Both the position numbers and the translations under genes were made by a program. A stretch of 64,000 nucleotides of DNA from Aestuariispira ectoiniformans (lineage in GTDB: Bacteria > Pseudomonadota > Alphaproteobacteria > UBA8366 > Aestuariispiraceae). Under the pieces are notes generated by a model. The model was not told where the DNA came from. It made no database searches and worked only from the letters and a program-made list of their open reading frames with translations. Where the stretch lies: NCBI RefSeq assembly GCF_025136295.1, contig NZ_CP062788.1, positions 2,869,588 through 2,933,587 on the forward strand. The letters are read 5' to 3'. The stretch's first letter is position 1; the number at the start of each line of letters is the position of its first letter. Shown here one piece after another: positions 34,367-43,855 of this stretch.

Positions 34367-35545
34367 ATGCTCAGGTTCTTCTCCCCCTCCCAGATATCTG
34401 CGGGATTTGTGTCTATCCTTGTCGGCTACACCAGTGCCGCCGTTATCATTTTCCAGGCAGCGCAAGCCGGTGGTGCGACAGCAGAACAGACAGGTTCCTG
34501 GCTATGGGCGCTTGGGTTGGGGATGGGGATTTGCAGTGCAGCCCTATCCATTTACTACCGCACACCTGTTCTGATTGCGTGGTCCACCCCGGGGGCCGCC
34601 CTGCTCGTCACCAGCCTGCACGGCGTTCCGATGAGCGAGGCCATAGGGGCGTTTATCTTCTCTTCGACCCTTATCACCCTTTGCGGCCTGACTGGCTGGT
34701 TCAACCGGATCATGGCGTTGGTGCCAAAGTCTCTGGCTGCCGCGATCCTCGCCGGCGTGCTATTAAGGTTTGGGTTGGCGGTCTTCCCCGGCCTTGAGCA
34801 GCAACTTCCTATGGTCGGCTGTATGATTGCAAGCTACCTGATCGGGAAAGTTCTTATTCCACGATATGTTATTCCCCTTACCTTCGGATTTGGCATAGCT
34901 TTCGCCGCCCTCTCCGGGCAGCTTCATTTCGACAATGTCGACTTTGCGCTGACGTCCCCGGTCTTCGTCATGCCCACCTTCAACATCAATACATTAATCA
35001 GCGTTGGCATCCCGCTTTTCGTTGTCACGATGGCATCGCAGAACGTACCGGGCCTGGCAACTCTGCGGGCCCACGGTTACCAGGTGCCCGCCTCCCCGCT
35101 TATTACCTGGTCCGGAATTACCGGATTGCTTTTGGCGCCATTCGGCGGATTTGCCTTTAACCTGGCTGCGATCACGGCTGCCATCTGCATGGGTAAAGAG
35201 GTCGATGAGGATCCGGACAAACGATATATTTCAGCGATTTATGCCGGGTTCTTTTACATGATTGCGGGTTTTTTCGCGGCCACCATCGTGGCGCTGTTCG
35301 CCGCCTTTCCGGAGGAGCTGGTCGCAGCGATCGCCGGGCTGGCGCTCCTCTCGACAATCGGCAATAGCCTGCATGCGGCCATGCAGGACGTAGATCACCG
35401 GGATGCGGCAATGATGGCTTTCGCCGCAACCGCATCCGGCTTCTCACTTTTCTCGATTGGAAGCGCCTTCTGGGGCCTCCTTCTGGGGCTGGTGATATTC
35501 GGCATTTCTACGCACCAGCGCCAACGGGCACAGCAGGCAGGTTAA
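34367..35545 (+). CDS. BenE/YdcO family benzoate:H+ symporter-like transporter
   Basis: This 392-aa inner-membrane transporter of the BenE family has about 12 hydrophobic segments. It opens with SPSQISAGFVSILVGYTSAAVIIFQAAQAGG, and family blocks follow: YYRTPVLIAWSTPGAALL, VSVGIPLFVVTMASQN-type (here ISVGIPLFVVTMASQNVPGLATLRAHGY) and FGGFAFNLAAITAAICMG. Some members carry benzoate, but no benzoate-degradation genes are nearby, so the substrate is open. The start is ATG 34367. It is divergent from an XRE-cupin regulator, as E. coli ydcO is beside ydcN. Confidence 0.92.
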   Translation: MLRFFSPSQISAGFVSILVGYTSAAVIIFQAAQAGGATAEQTGSWLWALGLGMGICSAALSIYYRTPVLIAWSTPGAALLVTSLHGVPMSEAIGAFIFSSTLITLCGLTGWFNRIMALVPKSLAAAILAGVLLRFGLAVFPGLEQQLPMVGCMIASYLIGKVLIPRYVIPLTFGFGIAFAALSGQLHFDNVDFALTSPVFVMPTFNINTLISVGIPLFVVTMASQNVPGLATLRAHGYQVPASPLITWSGITGLLLAPFGGFAFNLAAITAAICMGKEVDEDPDKRYISAIYAGFFYMIAGFFAATIVALFAAFPEELVAAIAGLALLSTIGNSLHAAMQDVDHRDAAMMAFAATASGFSLFSIGSAFWGLLLGLVIFGISTHQRQRAQQAG

Positions 35546-35551
35546 ACCGAC

Positions 35552-37042
35552 CTATTTTCCGGGTGAAAGACGAACGCCGGCACGCAGACGCCTGAATTCC
35601 AACCGGGCCGGATCCGCATAAACGGGGCCCGGTGCCGCGCCGACAAGAACTTCTTCCGCCAAGGGCTGGAAGTCCGCACGGAAGTGTACGGAGCTTTTCA
35701 ACGCTATGATCGGAAGGTCGGCTGGCTCTACACCCAGGTGACGGAGCATCGCGGTATCACCCGCCTGCATGCCCTTGGAGGCAAGAATAACTTTCACGCC
35801 CCCTGTCTCAAGAAGGGCCATATTCCCCAATTGGAAACGCGCGCCGCCCCACATAGGGCCGGTTCCGGTGAATACACCGTCCCCCAAGGCCAACACCGTG
35901 CAGTCACAAACAAAGGGCTCGTCGCCCGGGAACTCCCGGCCGCCCAGGGCCAGAGACAGCGTCGCCCCCTCACCGGCCTCATGGGCCTGTGCCGCAGAGA
36001 CGGGATCAATCAGCATGGCCAGAAGCGCGCCTTCTGCCTGACCGGCAACCAGCGCACGCAGCATCCCTGTTGTATCTCCAGGGCCGCCACCACCGGGATT
36101 ATCCTGCGTATCGGCAATGACGACGGGTTTGTCAGCATCCTCCGCCATAGACCTGGCAAGCTTCACCACTTCGGCAGCGTCATAGATCGGGCCGCCGAAA
36201 CCAGCCTCACAGGCATTCACTGCCGCGATCATTGCATCCGCAGCGGCATCCGCGGCTTCCTGCGTCTCTCCATAAGCCACAACAGAGGCCCCGGCATGTT
36301 CAATATCCGCCAAGGCAAAACCGCAGGCAAAAGACAGTCCGGTCACAGCAGAGGTATTCCTTAGAAGCTGTGGCAGCGTCTGCTCATACAGGCCTTTTGC
36401 AGGGTCCATATAGGTGCAGCCCCAGTTCAACGGAATCAGGAATTCCGCCTGCCGGAACGCCTTCTTCGGTTTCGGTGCGCCTGCCAGGATATTGTTCAAC
36501 TGCTGTGCTGCCCTGGCGCCGGTCTCCCCCATATCCACATGCGGATAGGTCCGGTAAATCTCCAAAACATCTGCTAATTCAACAAGTAACGGCGTCACAT
36601 TGGCATGAAGGTCCAAACTGACGGTTATTGGAAGGTCATCCCCAACAAGGCCCCTAATGCGGCGCAGCAACTCGCCCTCACCGTCTTCCAGATGCTCCGT
36701 CACCATCGCGCCATGCAGGTCCAGATAGATACCATCCAGTGGCCCCGCTGCTTTCAAATCCTCAAGGAACATTGCAGCGATGCGTTCAAAGGCATCTTCC
36801 GTTACATGCGCGCTGGGCGTTGCGGAACACCACAACAGCGGGACGAGATCATGCCCCGCCTTCTTCAGTTCTTCCACGCCACCGGTAATGGGCAGATGAA
36901 CACCGTCAATTCCAGGAAGAAGGTCCTCTCCGCGTACCAGGGCCGGCCAGCCGTCGGCGCGCACGAATTTATCGAAATCGGCTTTCACCGGAGCAAAAGT
37001 ATTGGTTTCATGCTGAAAACCGCCAACCGCGATCCGCGCCAT
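35552..37042 (-). CDS. M81 family metallopeptidase (MlrC-like)
   Basis: This 496-aa zinc-type hydrolase is homologous to MlrC of microcystin degraders. It has the N-terminal M81 domain with GFQHETNTFAP, YLDLHGAMV and SLDLHANVTPLLVE (probable metal ligands His/Asp) and the C-terminal MlrC domain with DTQDNPGGGGPGDTTGMLRAL. Start ATG 37042 has GGGGGT a few bases upstream. Most family members have no known natural substrate; peptide or dipeptide-like substrates are plausible. The local neighbours (benE, ilvD) give no clear pathway. Convergent with benE, 6 bases apart. Confidence 0.88.
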   Translation of the reverse strand: MARIAVGGFQHETNTFAPVKADFDKFVRADGWPALVRGEDLLPGIDGVHLPITGGVEELKKAGHDLVPLLWCSATPSAHVTEDAFERIAAMFLEDLKAAGPLDGIYLDLHGAMVTEHLEDGEGELLRRIRGLVGDDLPITVSLDLHANVTPLLVELADVLEIYRTYPHVDMGETGARAAQQLNNILAGAPKPKKAFRQAEFLIPLNWGCTYMDPAKGLYEQTLPQLLRNTSAVTGLSFACGFALADIEHAGASVVAYGETQEAADAAADAMIAAVNACEAGFGGPIYDAAEVVKLARSMAEDADKPVVIADTQDNPGGGGPGDTTGMLRALVAGQAEGALLAMLIDPVSAAQAHEAGEGATLSLALGGREFPGDEPFVCDCTVLALGDGVFTGTGPMWGGARFQLGNMALLETGGVKVILASKGMQAGDTAMLRHLGVEPADLPIIALKSSVHFRADFQPLAEEVLVGAAPGPVYADPARLEFRRLRAGVRLSPGK

Positions 37043-37095
37043 ATTGACCCCCAAATTACCCATACAGACCAAATTGTTACTAAGAGTTTCCCATA

Positions 37096-37134
37096 AAACA
37101 GGAAAAGGCCGCTATACCATACGCGACCTTTTCC
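37096..37134 (-). terminator. Terminator-like hairpin after ilvD
   Basis: On the minus strand, stem GGAAAAGG / CCTTTTCC with an inner CGC/GCG extension is followed by TGTTTTATG. It lies 26 bases past the ilvD stop and before the M81 gene. Confidence 0.6.
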
Positions 37135-37159
37135 GGGATTCCAGCAAAGTTATTGTTAC

Positions 37160-39010
37160 CTATTCAACGTCGCCAAGATCACGCACCGCGCCCTTGTCTG
37201 CAGACGTTGCAAAGGCCGCATAGGCTTTAAGCGCCCTGGAGACCTTGCGCTTGCGCGGCACAACAGGCTTCCAGGCGTCCTTGCCCCGCGTTTCCATCGC
37301 ATCACGGCGGCGCTGTAATTCGGCATCATCGGCCAGCACGTTGATTGTGCGGTTGGGGATATCGATCTCAATGGCATCCCCCGCCTCGACGAGGCCAATA
37401 TTGCCGCCTTCGGCTGCTTCCGGTGAGACATGACCAATCGACAGACCGGAAGTGCCGCCGGAGAAACGACCATCGGTAATCAGGGCACAGGCCTTACCCA
37501 GGCCCATGGATTTAAGATAGCTGGTCGGGTAGAGCATTTCCTGCATGCCCGGGCCACCTTTCGGCCCCTCATAGCGAATGACAACCACATCGCCTTCAGT
37601 AACTTCGCCGCCGAGAATACCGGCAACAGCCGCATCCTGGCTCTCAAAAATCTTTGCTGACCCTTTGAATTTCAAGATGCTTTCGTCAACGCCCGCCGTT
37701 TTAACAATACACCCGTTCTGGGCGATATTGCCGAACAGCACCGCCAGACCACCTTCCGAACTGAATGCCGTTTCACCGTCACGGATGACACCGGATGCCC
37801 GGTCTGTATCCAGTTCCGTATACATGCGGTTCTGGCTGAAAGCCTCCGTCGTGCGTACACCGCCTGGGGCGGCGCGATAGAAGTCGACAATGGCCTGATC
37901 AGACGTGCGGGCAACATCCCATTTCTCAATTGCATCCCCGATCGTCTTTTCATGCACGGTAGACGTATCGCGGTTGATCAGCCCCATGCGGTCCAACGAC
38001 CCGAGAATCCCCATAATGCCGCCGGCACGATGAACATCTTCCATATGCACCGTCTGCGTGGACGGCGCGACCTTGCAGAGCTGCGGCACCCGGCGGGACA
38101 ACTGATCCATATGGTTCATGTTGTAATCCACCTCACCTTCGCGTGCGATGGCAAGCAGGTGCAATACCGTGTTGGTCGAGCCCCCCATGGCGATATCCAA
38201 CGCCATGGCGTTTTCAAAGGCCGCTGCCGTTGCGATACCGCGCGGCGTTACACTTTCGTCGCCGTCCTCATAGTAGCGGCGCGCAAGACCGACAATGCGT
38301 TGTCCCGCCTCTTCAAACAGGGATTTGCGCAGGCCATGCGTTGCCAGAACCGACCCGTTACCCGGCAGGGCAAGACCGATTGCTTCGGCAAGACAGTTCA
38401 TCGAGTTCGCTGTGAACATGCCGGAACAGGACCCGCAGGTCGGGCAAGCGGAGCGTTCAAATTCAGCAACTTCCGCGTCCGACCGTTTGGGGTTTGCAGC
38501 CTCGACCATGGCATCCACCAGATCGACCATACGCTCCCCTTCCTGCAGGACGACCTTGCCGGCCTCCATCGGGCCGCCGGAGACAAAGATCGCCGGGATA
38601 TTCAGGCGCATTGCCGCCATCAGCATCCCTGGCGTGATCTTGTCGCAGTTGGAAATGCAGATCATCGCATCCGCACAATGAGCGTTGACCATATATTCAA
38701 CGGAATCGGCGATCAGCTCACGCGACGGCAGGCTGTAAAGCATCCCGTCATGCCCCATGGCAATACCATCGTCCACGGCGATTGTATTAAATTCCTTGGC
38801 AACACCGCCTGCCTTTTCGATCTCGGCTGCAACAAGGCTGCCCATATCCTTCAGGTGGACATGACCCGGCACAAACTGGGTGAAGGAGTTGACCACGGCA
38901 ATAATAGGCTTCCCGAAATCTTCATTCTTCATTCCCGTCGCACGCCATAAAGCGCGTGCGCCCGCCATATTACGGCCGTGGGTGGTCGTCTTGGAACGAT
39001 AGTCGGGCAT
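37160..39010 (-). CDS. ilvD: Dihydroxy-acid dehydratase
   Basis: This enzyme converts 2,3-dihydroxy-acids to 2-keto acids in valine, isoleucine and pantothenate synthesis. The 616-aa protein is full length, with Fe-S ligands in [13 protein letters not shown] and [19 protein letters not shown], the signature [14 protein letters not shown] and the C-terminal [23 protein letters not shown]. It opens [25 protein letters not shown] as usual. It stands alone on the minus strand; no attenuator or leader peptide is visible in the 200-bp upstream gap. Confidence 0.97.
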   Translation of the reverse strand: MPDYRSKTTTHGRNMAGARALWRATGMKNEDFGKPIIAVVNSFTQFVPGHVHLKDMGSLVAAEIEKAGGVAKEFNTIAVDDGIAMGHDGMLYSLPSRELIADSVEYMVNAHCADAMICISNCDKITPGMLMAAMRLNIPAIFVSGGPMEAGKVVLQEGERMVDLVDAMVEAANPKRSDAEVAEFERSACPTCGSCSGMFTANSMNCLAEAIGLALPGNGSVLATHGLRKSLFEEAGQRIVGLARRYYEDGDESVTPRGIATAAAFENAMALDIAMGGSTNTVLHLLAIAREGEVDYNMNHMDQLSRRVPQLCKVAPSTQTVHMEDVHRAGGIMGILGSLDRMGLINRDTSTVHEKTIGDAIEKWDVARTSDQAIVDFYRAAPGGVRTTEAFSQNRMYTELDTDRASGVIRDGETAFSSEGGLAVLFGNIAQNGCIVKTAGVDESILKFKGSAKIFESQDAAVAGILGGEVTEGDVVVIRYEGPKGGPGMQEMLYPTSYLKSMGLGKACALITDGRFSGGTSGLSIGHVSPEAAEGGNIGLVEAGDAIEIDIPNRTINVLADDAELQRRRDAMETRGKDAWKPVVPRKRKVSRALKAYAAFATSADKGAVRDLGDVE

Positions 39011-39214
39011 GCCTGATCCTCGTGCAGCTTATAAATTGTTACAGTCCCGGCAACATAACTTCGTCAGGCAATACATAAAAGCCAAAAACATTCGCTGAAT
39101 ACCTATTCAAAGCAGTTTTCATATGTCGTCAATAATGCGCTTGTTGCATTAGCCATTTGTTCAAGTAAGATAGCCGTCCATAATTATACATTTGTAAAAC
39201 AATGGGTGAAGACG

Positions 39215-40081
39215 ATGGCATTCAATGAATACGGTCGAATTGAACAACTTGCTATTCGACCTGCTCAAGCCGCTTTTCGCGATCAGGCCAAGGCGACAGC
39301 TGAATGGCAGGACTTGCGATTTCATGCGGAGCCTGATGTAGAAGAAGCTTTCCGCGAATATGAAACACTGCTGTCAATCTACGAGAATGCAGGGATTTCC
39401 CTGCACAAGTTGCCGGCGGACAACAGCTTGACGCTGGACGCCATTTACGTCCGCGATGCCGCCATCATTTCCCCAAACGGCCTTATTCTGTGTAACATGG
39501 GCCGTGAATCGCGGAACAACGAACCCGCCATCCATGGGGAAATCCTCGCATCGAAAGGCATCAACGTCCTTGGGCGGATCGAAGCGCCGGGCAAGGTAGA
39601 AGGCGGCGATTTTATCTGGCTGAATGAAAAAGCAGCAGCGGTCGGGCTTGGCCCGCGCACAAACGAAGAAGGCATTCGCCAGTTGCATGGGCTTCTGGGC
39701 GAAGATGTGGACCTGCATGTCGTCCCCCTTCCCGCACCGGATCACCCGGATGACGTCTTCCACCTCATGTCCATGATCTCTCCCGTCGATGCGGACCTGG
39801 CCGTGATCTATCGGCCATTAATGCCGCAAAGCTTCCTGGACTGGCTTGACGGGCATGGCCTTGGTTACGTTGAAGTGCCGGAAGAAGAATTCCTGCCCAT
39901 GGGATGCAACGTCCTTGCCATTGCCCCGCGCGAGGTGGTGATGTTGGATCGGCTGCCCGAAACCAAACGCCGCCTGGAAGCGGCCGGGTGCAAAGTCCAC
40001 GTCTATAAGGGCGACGAAATCAGCCGCAAAGGCGAAGGCGGCCCGACCTGCCTGACCAGGCCATTGGTACGATCAGCATAA
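39215..40081 (+). CDS. ddaH: Dimethylarginine dimethylaminohydrolase (DDAH) family protein
   Basis: This 288-aa pentein-fold hydrolase matches dimethylargininase/amidinotransferase relatives. Candidate catalytic residues are visible: Cys279 in GEGGPTCLTRP, His183 in DDVFHLMSMI, and the acidic KVEGGD stretch (Glu129, Asp132) after IYVRDAA (Asp81). DDAH turns N-methylated arginines into citrulline and methylamines; related enzymes act on arginine or agmatine, so the exact substrate is unproven. GTG 39206 is an alternative start three codons upstream; ATG 39215 has GGTGAAG upstream. It is monocistronic, followed by a terminator. Confidence 0.85.
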   Translation: MAFNEYGRIEQLAIRPAQAAFRDQAKATAEWQDLRFHAEPDVEEAFREYETLLSIYENAGISLHKLPADNSLTLDAIYVRDAAIISPNGLILCNMGRESRNNEPAIHGEILASKGINVLGRIEAPGKVEGGDFIWLNEKAAAVGLGPRTNEEGIRQLHGLLGEDVDLHVVPLPAPDHPDDVFHLMSMISPVDADLAVIYRPLMPQSFLDWLDGHGLGYVEVPEEEFLPMGCNVLAIAPREVVMLDRLPETKRRLEAAGCKVHVYKGDEISRKGEGGPTCLTRPLVRSA

Positions 40082-40098
40082 GTCTGCAGTCACATGAT

Positions 40099-40124
40099 AG
40101 GCCCGGTTTTGCCGGGCCTTTTTC
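40099..40124 (+). terminator. Rho-independent terminator after ddaH
   Basis: The 8-bp stem AGGCCCGG / CCGGGCCT with loop TTTTG is followed by TTTTCT. It abuts the stop codon of the convergent tdk. Confidence 0.85.
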
Positions 40125-40699
40125 TATTTGAGAGCTTCTTTCCAGTGCTTTCGGCACATGGAGACATAGCGGTCATTGCCGCCGATTGCGACCTGGTCAC
40201 CATCCTTGACCGGATTGCCCTGTTCGTCCATGCGCACCACCATCGTTGCCTTGCTGCCGCAATGGCAGATGGTTTTCACCTCACGCATTTCATCAGCCCA
40301 GGCCAATAATGCCTCGCTACCGGGGAACAGATTGCCCTGAAAATCGGTCCGCAAACCATAACAGATGACCGGGATGCCCAAATGGTCGGCAACGTCGGTC
40401 AACTGATAGACTTGATCACGCGTAAGGAACTGCGCCACATCCACCAGGGTGCAGGACATGGTGTCGTTGGCGTGGGCTTCCTCTACCATCTCCAACAGAT
40501 TGTCGTCGGCGCGATAGATATGGGCATCCGCCTCCAAACCGATGCGCGATGCAACCCGCCCGATACCATAACGATCATCCAAGGAGGCGGTGAACAGCAT
40601 CGTATTCATCCCGCGCTCACGATAGTTATAGCTGGATTGCAGCATGATCTTGCTTTTCCCAGCATTCATTGATGAATAGTAAAAGTGAAGTTTTGCCAT
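40124..40699 (-). CDS. tdk: Thymidine kinase
   Basis: This is a type II thymidine kinase (191 aa) of pyrimidine salvage. It has the P-loop [14 protein letters not shown] at the N-terminus, the [15 protein letters not shown] segment (Walker B-like plus lasso entry) and [22 protein letters not shown]. Structural zinc cysteines/His are in [10 protein letters not shown] and the C-terminal MCRKHWKEA. It phosphorylates thymidine to dTMP with ATP. The adjacent upstream small gene at 40726-41046 is on the same strand 26 bases away. Confidence 0.96.
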   Translation of the reverse strand: MAKLHFYYSSMNAGKSKIMLQSSYNYRERGMNTMLFTASLDDRYGIGRVASRIGLEADAHIYRADDNLLEMVEEAHANDTMSCTLVDVAQFLTRDQVYQLTDVADHLGIPVICYGLRTDFQGNLFPGSEALLAWADEMREVKTICHCGSKATMVVRMDEQGNPVKDGDQVAIGGNDRYVSMCRKHWKEALK

Positions 40700-40725
40700 A
40701 GCCTTAACGAATAAAATTAATCTTA

Positions 40726-41046
40726 TTATTTAACTTTTTGCCAGGCCATTGCGATGCCACCGTCAATCACGATTCCAAATCCGTGATATATGAATTTGCC
40801 TTTTTCGAACCATCGGCCAACGAAGATTTCACCCTCCTTCTCAATGGAAAGGTCGAAGCAATCGTCATCCTCGTCGTCGGGACCGCAATAGAAGACTTTA
40901 TAATCCCCCTCGATCCTCCCCGGTATGCCGCCCTTTGCCACACCTTTGCAGACCACTTTCCGGTCCAGTTCATCCGAATACCAGTCTGCTTCCAGGGTGC
41001 CGGGTTCCCGCCCCGGCCGATAGACCACGATTCCCAGATCGGACAT
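40726..41046 (-). CDS. Conserved-looking small acidic protein, function unknown
   Basis: This 106-aa protein has a very good ribosome-binding site (GGGAGGT, 7 bases before the ATG), so it is probably real. I do not recognise the family. Visible features are a mostly beta pattern with many Gly and aromatic residues, a [10 protein letters not shown] acidic stretch, two cysteines and a C-terminal half reading [26 protein letters not shown]. There is no signal peptide or membrane helix. It lies between the valS terminator and tdk on the minus strand and may be co-transcribed with tdk. Confidence 0.7.
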   Translation of the reverse strand: MSDLGIVVYRPGREPGTLEADWYSDELDRKVVCKGVAKGGIPGRIEGDYKVFYCGPDDEDDDCFDLSIEKEGEIFVGRWFEKGKFIYHGFGIVIDGGIAMAWQKVK

Positions 41047-41063
41047 GACATTTACCTCCCCAA

Positions 41064-41099
41064 GAAAAAGGGCCCTGCGTTAATCCGCAGAGCCCGTTT
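41064..41099 (-). terminator. Terminator after valS
   Basis: The stem GGGC-CTGCG / CGCAG-GCCC with one internal mismatch is followed on the minus strand by CTTTTTCTTG. A short TTTT on the other side could make it partly bidirectional. Confidence 0.75.
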
Positions 41100-41128
41100 T
41101 CACAACACAATGAGACCACAGCCCCTGT

Positions 41129-43780
41129 TTAAAGAGCTGCTTTAATTCGATCCAGAGAGTCCTGGAGCTTGGCCCGTGCGTCTTTTTCCGTTGCCAGGCG
41201 TTCCTTGTTCTCCTCGACAACTTCTTCAGGCGCCTTGGCCAGGAAACCCTCATTGGAAAGCTTCTTCTCGATCTTGGTGATCTCGCCATCTGCTTTTTTG
41301 ATGGCCTTTTCCAAACGTGCCAGTTCCTGGTTCAGGTCGATGACCTCTGCCAGAGGCAGGCCAACACGTGCACCATTGTGAAGCAGTTCAATCGAGCCTT
41401 TCGGCAACTCGCCGTCAAAAGCATAGCTTTCCAGGCGAGCCAGTCGGCCTATAACCGCCCAATTGCTTTCCAGCCAGGCCTTGTCCTGATCACTACCACC
41501 TTGCAACAACATCGGGATTTTAGCCGCAGGCGGCACATTCATTTCCGAACGGACCGAACGGACACCGGAAATAAGCCCCAAGACCCAATTCATCTCTTCC
41601 AAAGCAGAGGCGTCAATCATATCGTCTTCGAAAGACGGCCAAGCATCAGTGATAAGAGGCTGATCGGTGCCTTTGCCCAGCTTTTCCCAGAGTTCTTCCG
41701 TTATAAACGGTGTGAACGGGTGCATCAGGTGCAGGATCTGCTGCAGAACCCAACCGGCACAGGCACGAGTCTCGGCCACGACAGCGGCATCGTCGCTGTT
41801 GAGCAGCGGTTTGATCAGTTCGACATACCAGTCACAGAAAGTGCCCCAGACGAACTGGTAGATCGCGGACGCTGCATCGTTGAAGCGATAAACGGCAAGA
41901 GCCTCATCAATGGCACGGGTCGTTTTGACCACCTCACTGACAATCCAGCGATTGACCGTTTCCTTTGCTGTTTTCGGATCGAAATCCTGTCCCAGCACAC
42001 ATTCGTTCATCTCGCAGAAACGCGCGGCATTCCACAGCTTGGTGGTGAAATTCCGGTAGCCTTCCACACGTGACGTAGCGAGCTTGATGTCCCGCCCCGG
42101 AGCCGCCATGGAAATCAGCGTGAACCGCAAGGCATCAGCGCCATACTGGTCGATCAGCTTAAGCGGGTCGATCACATTGCCCTTGGACTTGGACATCTTG
42201 GCGCCCTTCTCGTCCCGGACAAGTGCATGAACGTAGACCGTGTGGAACGGCTCTTCTTCCATGAAATGCATGCCCATCATCATCATCCGGGCAACCCAGA
42301 AGAAGATAATGTCGAAACCGGTGACCAGAACGTCCGTCGGATAGTGACGGTCGACCAGTTCCGGCGTTTCGTCCGGCCAGCCCAGCGTCGAGAAAGGCCA
42401 AAGAGCTGAAGAGAACCATGTGTCGAGCACATCGTCGTCCCGTTTCAACTCGACGGCCTTGCCGTAATGGGCTTCCGCGGCTTTCTGGGCTTCTTCTTCG
42501 CTCGTCTCGACGAAGACCTCACCATCCGGTCCGTACCAGGCCGGAATCTGATGGCCCCACCAAAGCTGGCGGGAGACGCACCACGGCTGAATGTTATACA
42601 TCCATTCGTAGTAGGTTTTCGTCCATTGTTCCGGAACGAATTTCACCCGGCCGTCTTCAACAGCCTCAATTGCCGGTTTGGCCAGGGTTTTGGCGTCAAC
42701 ATACCACTGATCTGTCAGGAAGGGTTCGATCGGAACGCCACCACGATCCCCGAAGGGCACCATATGAACATGGTCCTCGACCTTTTCGTAAAGGCCCAGG
42801 GCATCCATGTCGGCGATCACGGCATCACGGGCCTCAAAACGATCCATGCCCCGGTATTTTTCCGGCGCATTGTCGTTGATGGTCGCCTTTGTCGTGAAGA
42901 CGTTGATCATCTCCAGGTCATGACGGCGACCGACTTCAAAGTCATTGAAGTCATGCGCAGGCGTCATCTTGACCGCACCGGTTCCCTGTTCCGGGTCCGC
43001 ATAGTCGTCACCGACAATACGCAGCTTGAGCCCCGTCAGCGGATGCACGCAGTCCTTGCCGATCAAATGCTGGTAGCGTTCATCATCCGGGTGGACGGCA
43101 ATACCGGTATCCCCCAGCATGGTTTCGGGCCGCGTTGTCGCGACAGTCAGAGATTCGTTGGAGCCTTCGACCGGGTATTGGAAATACCACATGTGGCCGT
43201 TGGTTTCCTTCTGCTCCACTTCCAGGTCGGAAATTGCGGTTTCCAACTTTGGATCCCAGTTGACCAACCGCTTGTCCCGGTAGATCAGACCCTGCTTGTA
43301 AAGTTCGACAAAGACCTTGAGAACCGCACGGCTCAACCCGTCATCCATGGTGAAGCGTTCACGGCTCCAGTCACAGGACGCACCCAAACGGCGAAGCTGA
43401 TTGGTGATGCTGCCGCCGGACTCGCCTTTCCATTCCCAGACCTTCTCCAGGAATTTCTCACGCCCCAGATCACGACGCTTGATCCCTTCAGCATCCAGCT
43501 TGCGTTCCACGACCATCTGCGTGGCAATGCCCGCATGGTCCATGCCCGGCTGCCAAAGGACATCCAGGCCCTGCATCCGCTTATGGCGGATCAGAACATC
43601 CTGCAGGGTGTTGTTCAGGGCATGGCCCATATGAAGACTGCCCGTCACATTGGGCGGCGGGATTACAATGGTATACGGGTCAGAATTTTCATTCTGACCA
43701 TGCTTGAAACAGCCTTCGTTTTCCCAACGTTTATAGTGCCTGTCTTCAACTTGAGCAGGCTCATAGGTCTTGTCCAGCAT
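41129..43780 (-). CDS. valS: Valyl-tRNA synthetase
   Basis: This class I synthetase has 883 aa. It has the HIGH-type motif NVTGSLHMGHALNN, KMSKS motif GAKMSKSKGNVIDP, an editing (CP1) domain with TVATTRPETMLGDTGIAVHP and GTGAVKMTPAHDFNDFEVG, and the C-terminal coiled coil (ELARLEKAIKKADGEITKIEKKLSNEGFLAKAPEEV) typical of ValS. It charges tRNA-Val and hydrolyses mischarged Thr. It is downstream of popZ, as in other alphaproteobacteria. Confidence 0.97.
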   Translation of the reverse strand: MLDKTYEPAQVEDRHYKRWENEGCFKHGQNENSDPYTIVIPPPNVTGSLHMGHALNNTLQDVLIRHKRMQGLDVLWQPGMDHAGIATQMVVERKLDAEGIKRRDLGREKFLEKVWEWKGESGGSITNQLRRLGASCDWSRERFTMDDGLSRAVLKVFVELYKQGLIYRDKRLVNWDPKLETAISDLEVEQKETNGHMWYFQYPVEGSNESLTVATTRPETMLGDTGIAVHPDDERYQHLIGKDCVHPLTGLKLRIVGDDYADPEQGTGAVKMTPAHDFNDFEVGRRHDLEMINVFTTKATINDNAPEKYRGMDRFEARDAVIADMDALGLYEKVEDHVHMVPFGDRGGVPIEPFLTDQWYVDAKTLAKPAIEAVEDGRVKFVPEQWTKTYYEWMYNIQPWCVSRQLWWGHQIPAWYGPDGEVFVETSEEEAQKAAEAHYGKAVELKRDDDVLDTWFSSALWPFSTLGWPDETPELVDRHYPTDVLVTGFDIIFFWVARMMMMGMHFMEEEPFHTVYVHALVRDEKGAKMSKSKGNVIDPLKLIDQYGADALRFTLISMAAPGRDIKLATSRVEGYRNFTTKLWNAARFCEMNECVLGQDFDPKTAKETVNRWIVSEVVKTTRAIDEALAVYRFNDAASAIYQFVWGTFCDWYVELIKPLLNSDDAAVVAETRACAGWVLQQILHLMHPFTPFITEELWEKLGKGTDQPLITDAWPSFEDDMIDASALEEMNWVLGLISGVRSVRSEMNVPPAAKIPMLLQGGSDQDKAWLESNWAVIGRLARLESYAFDGELPKGSIELLHNGARVGLPLAEVIDLNQELARLEKAIKKADGEITKIEKKLSNEGFLAKAPEEVVEENKERLATEKDARAKLQDSLDRIKAAL

Positions 43781-43855
43781 CTGGACCTCGCAACAGCTAG
43801 TATGTCTTCAACAAAATAAAATGAAATGCCCCGCCGCACACGAGGCACAGGCAGG

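Noticed and set aside
42467-43819. Long open frame on the plus strand opposite valS
   Set aside because: It is a shadow of valS with low-complexity, unfamily-like protein and no start signals; valS is full length with all motifs.
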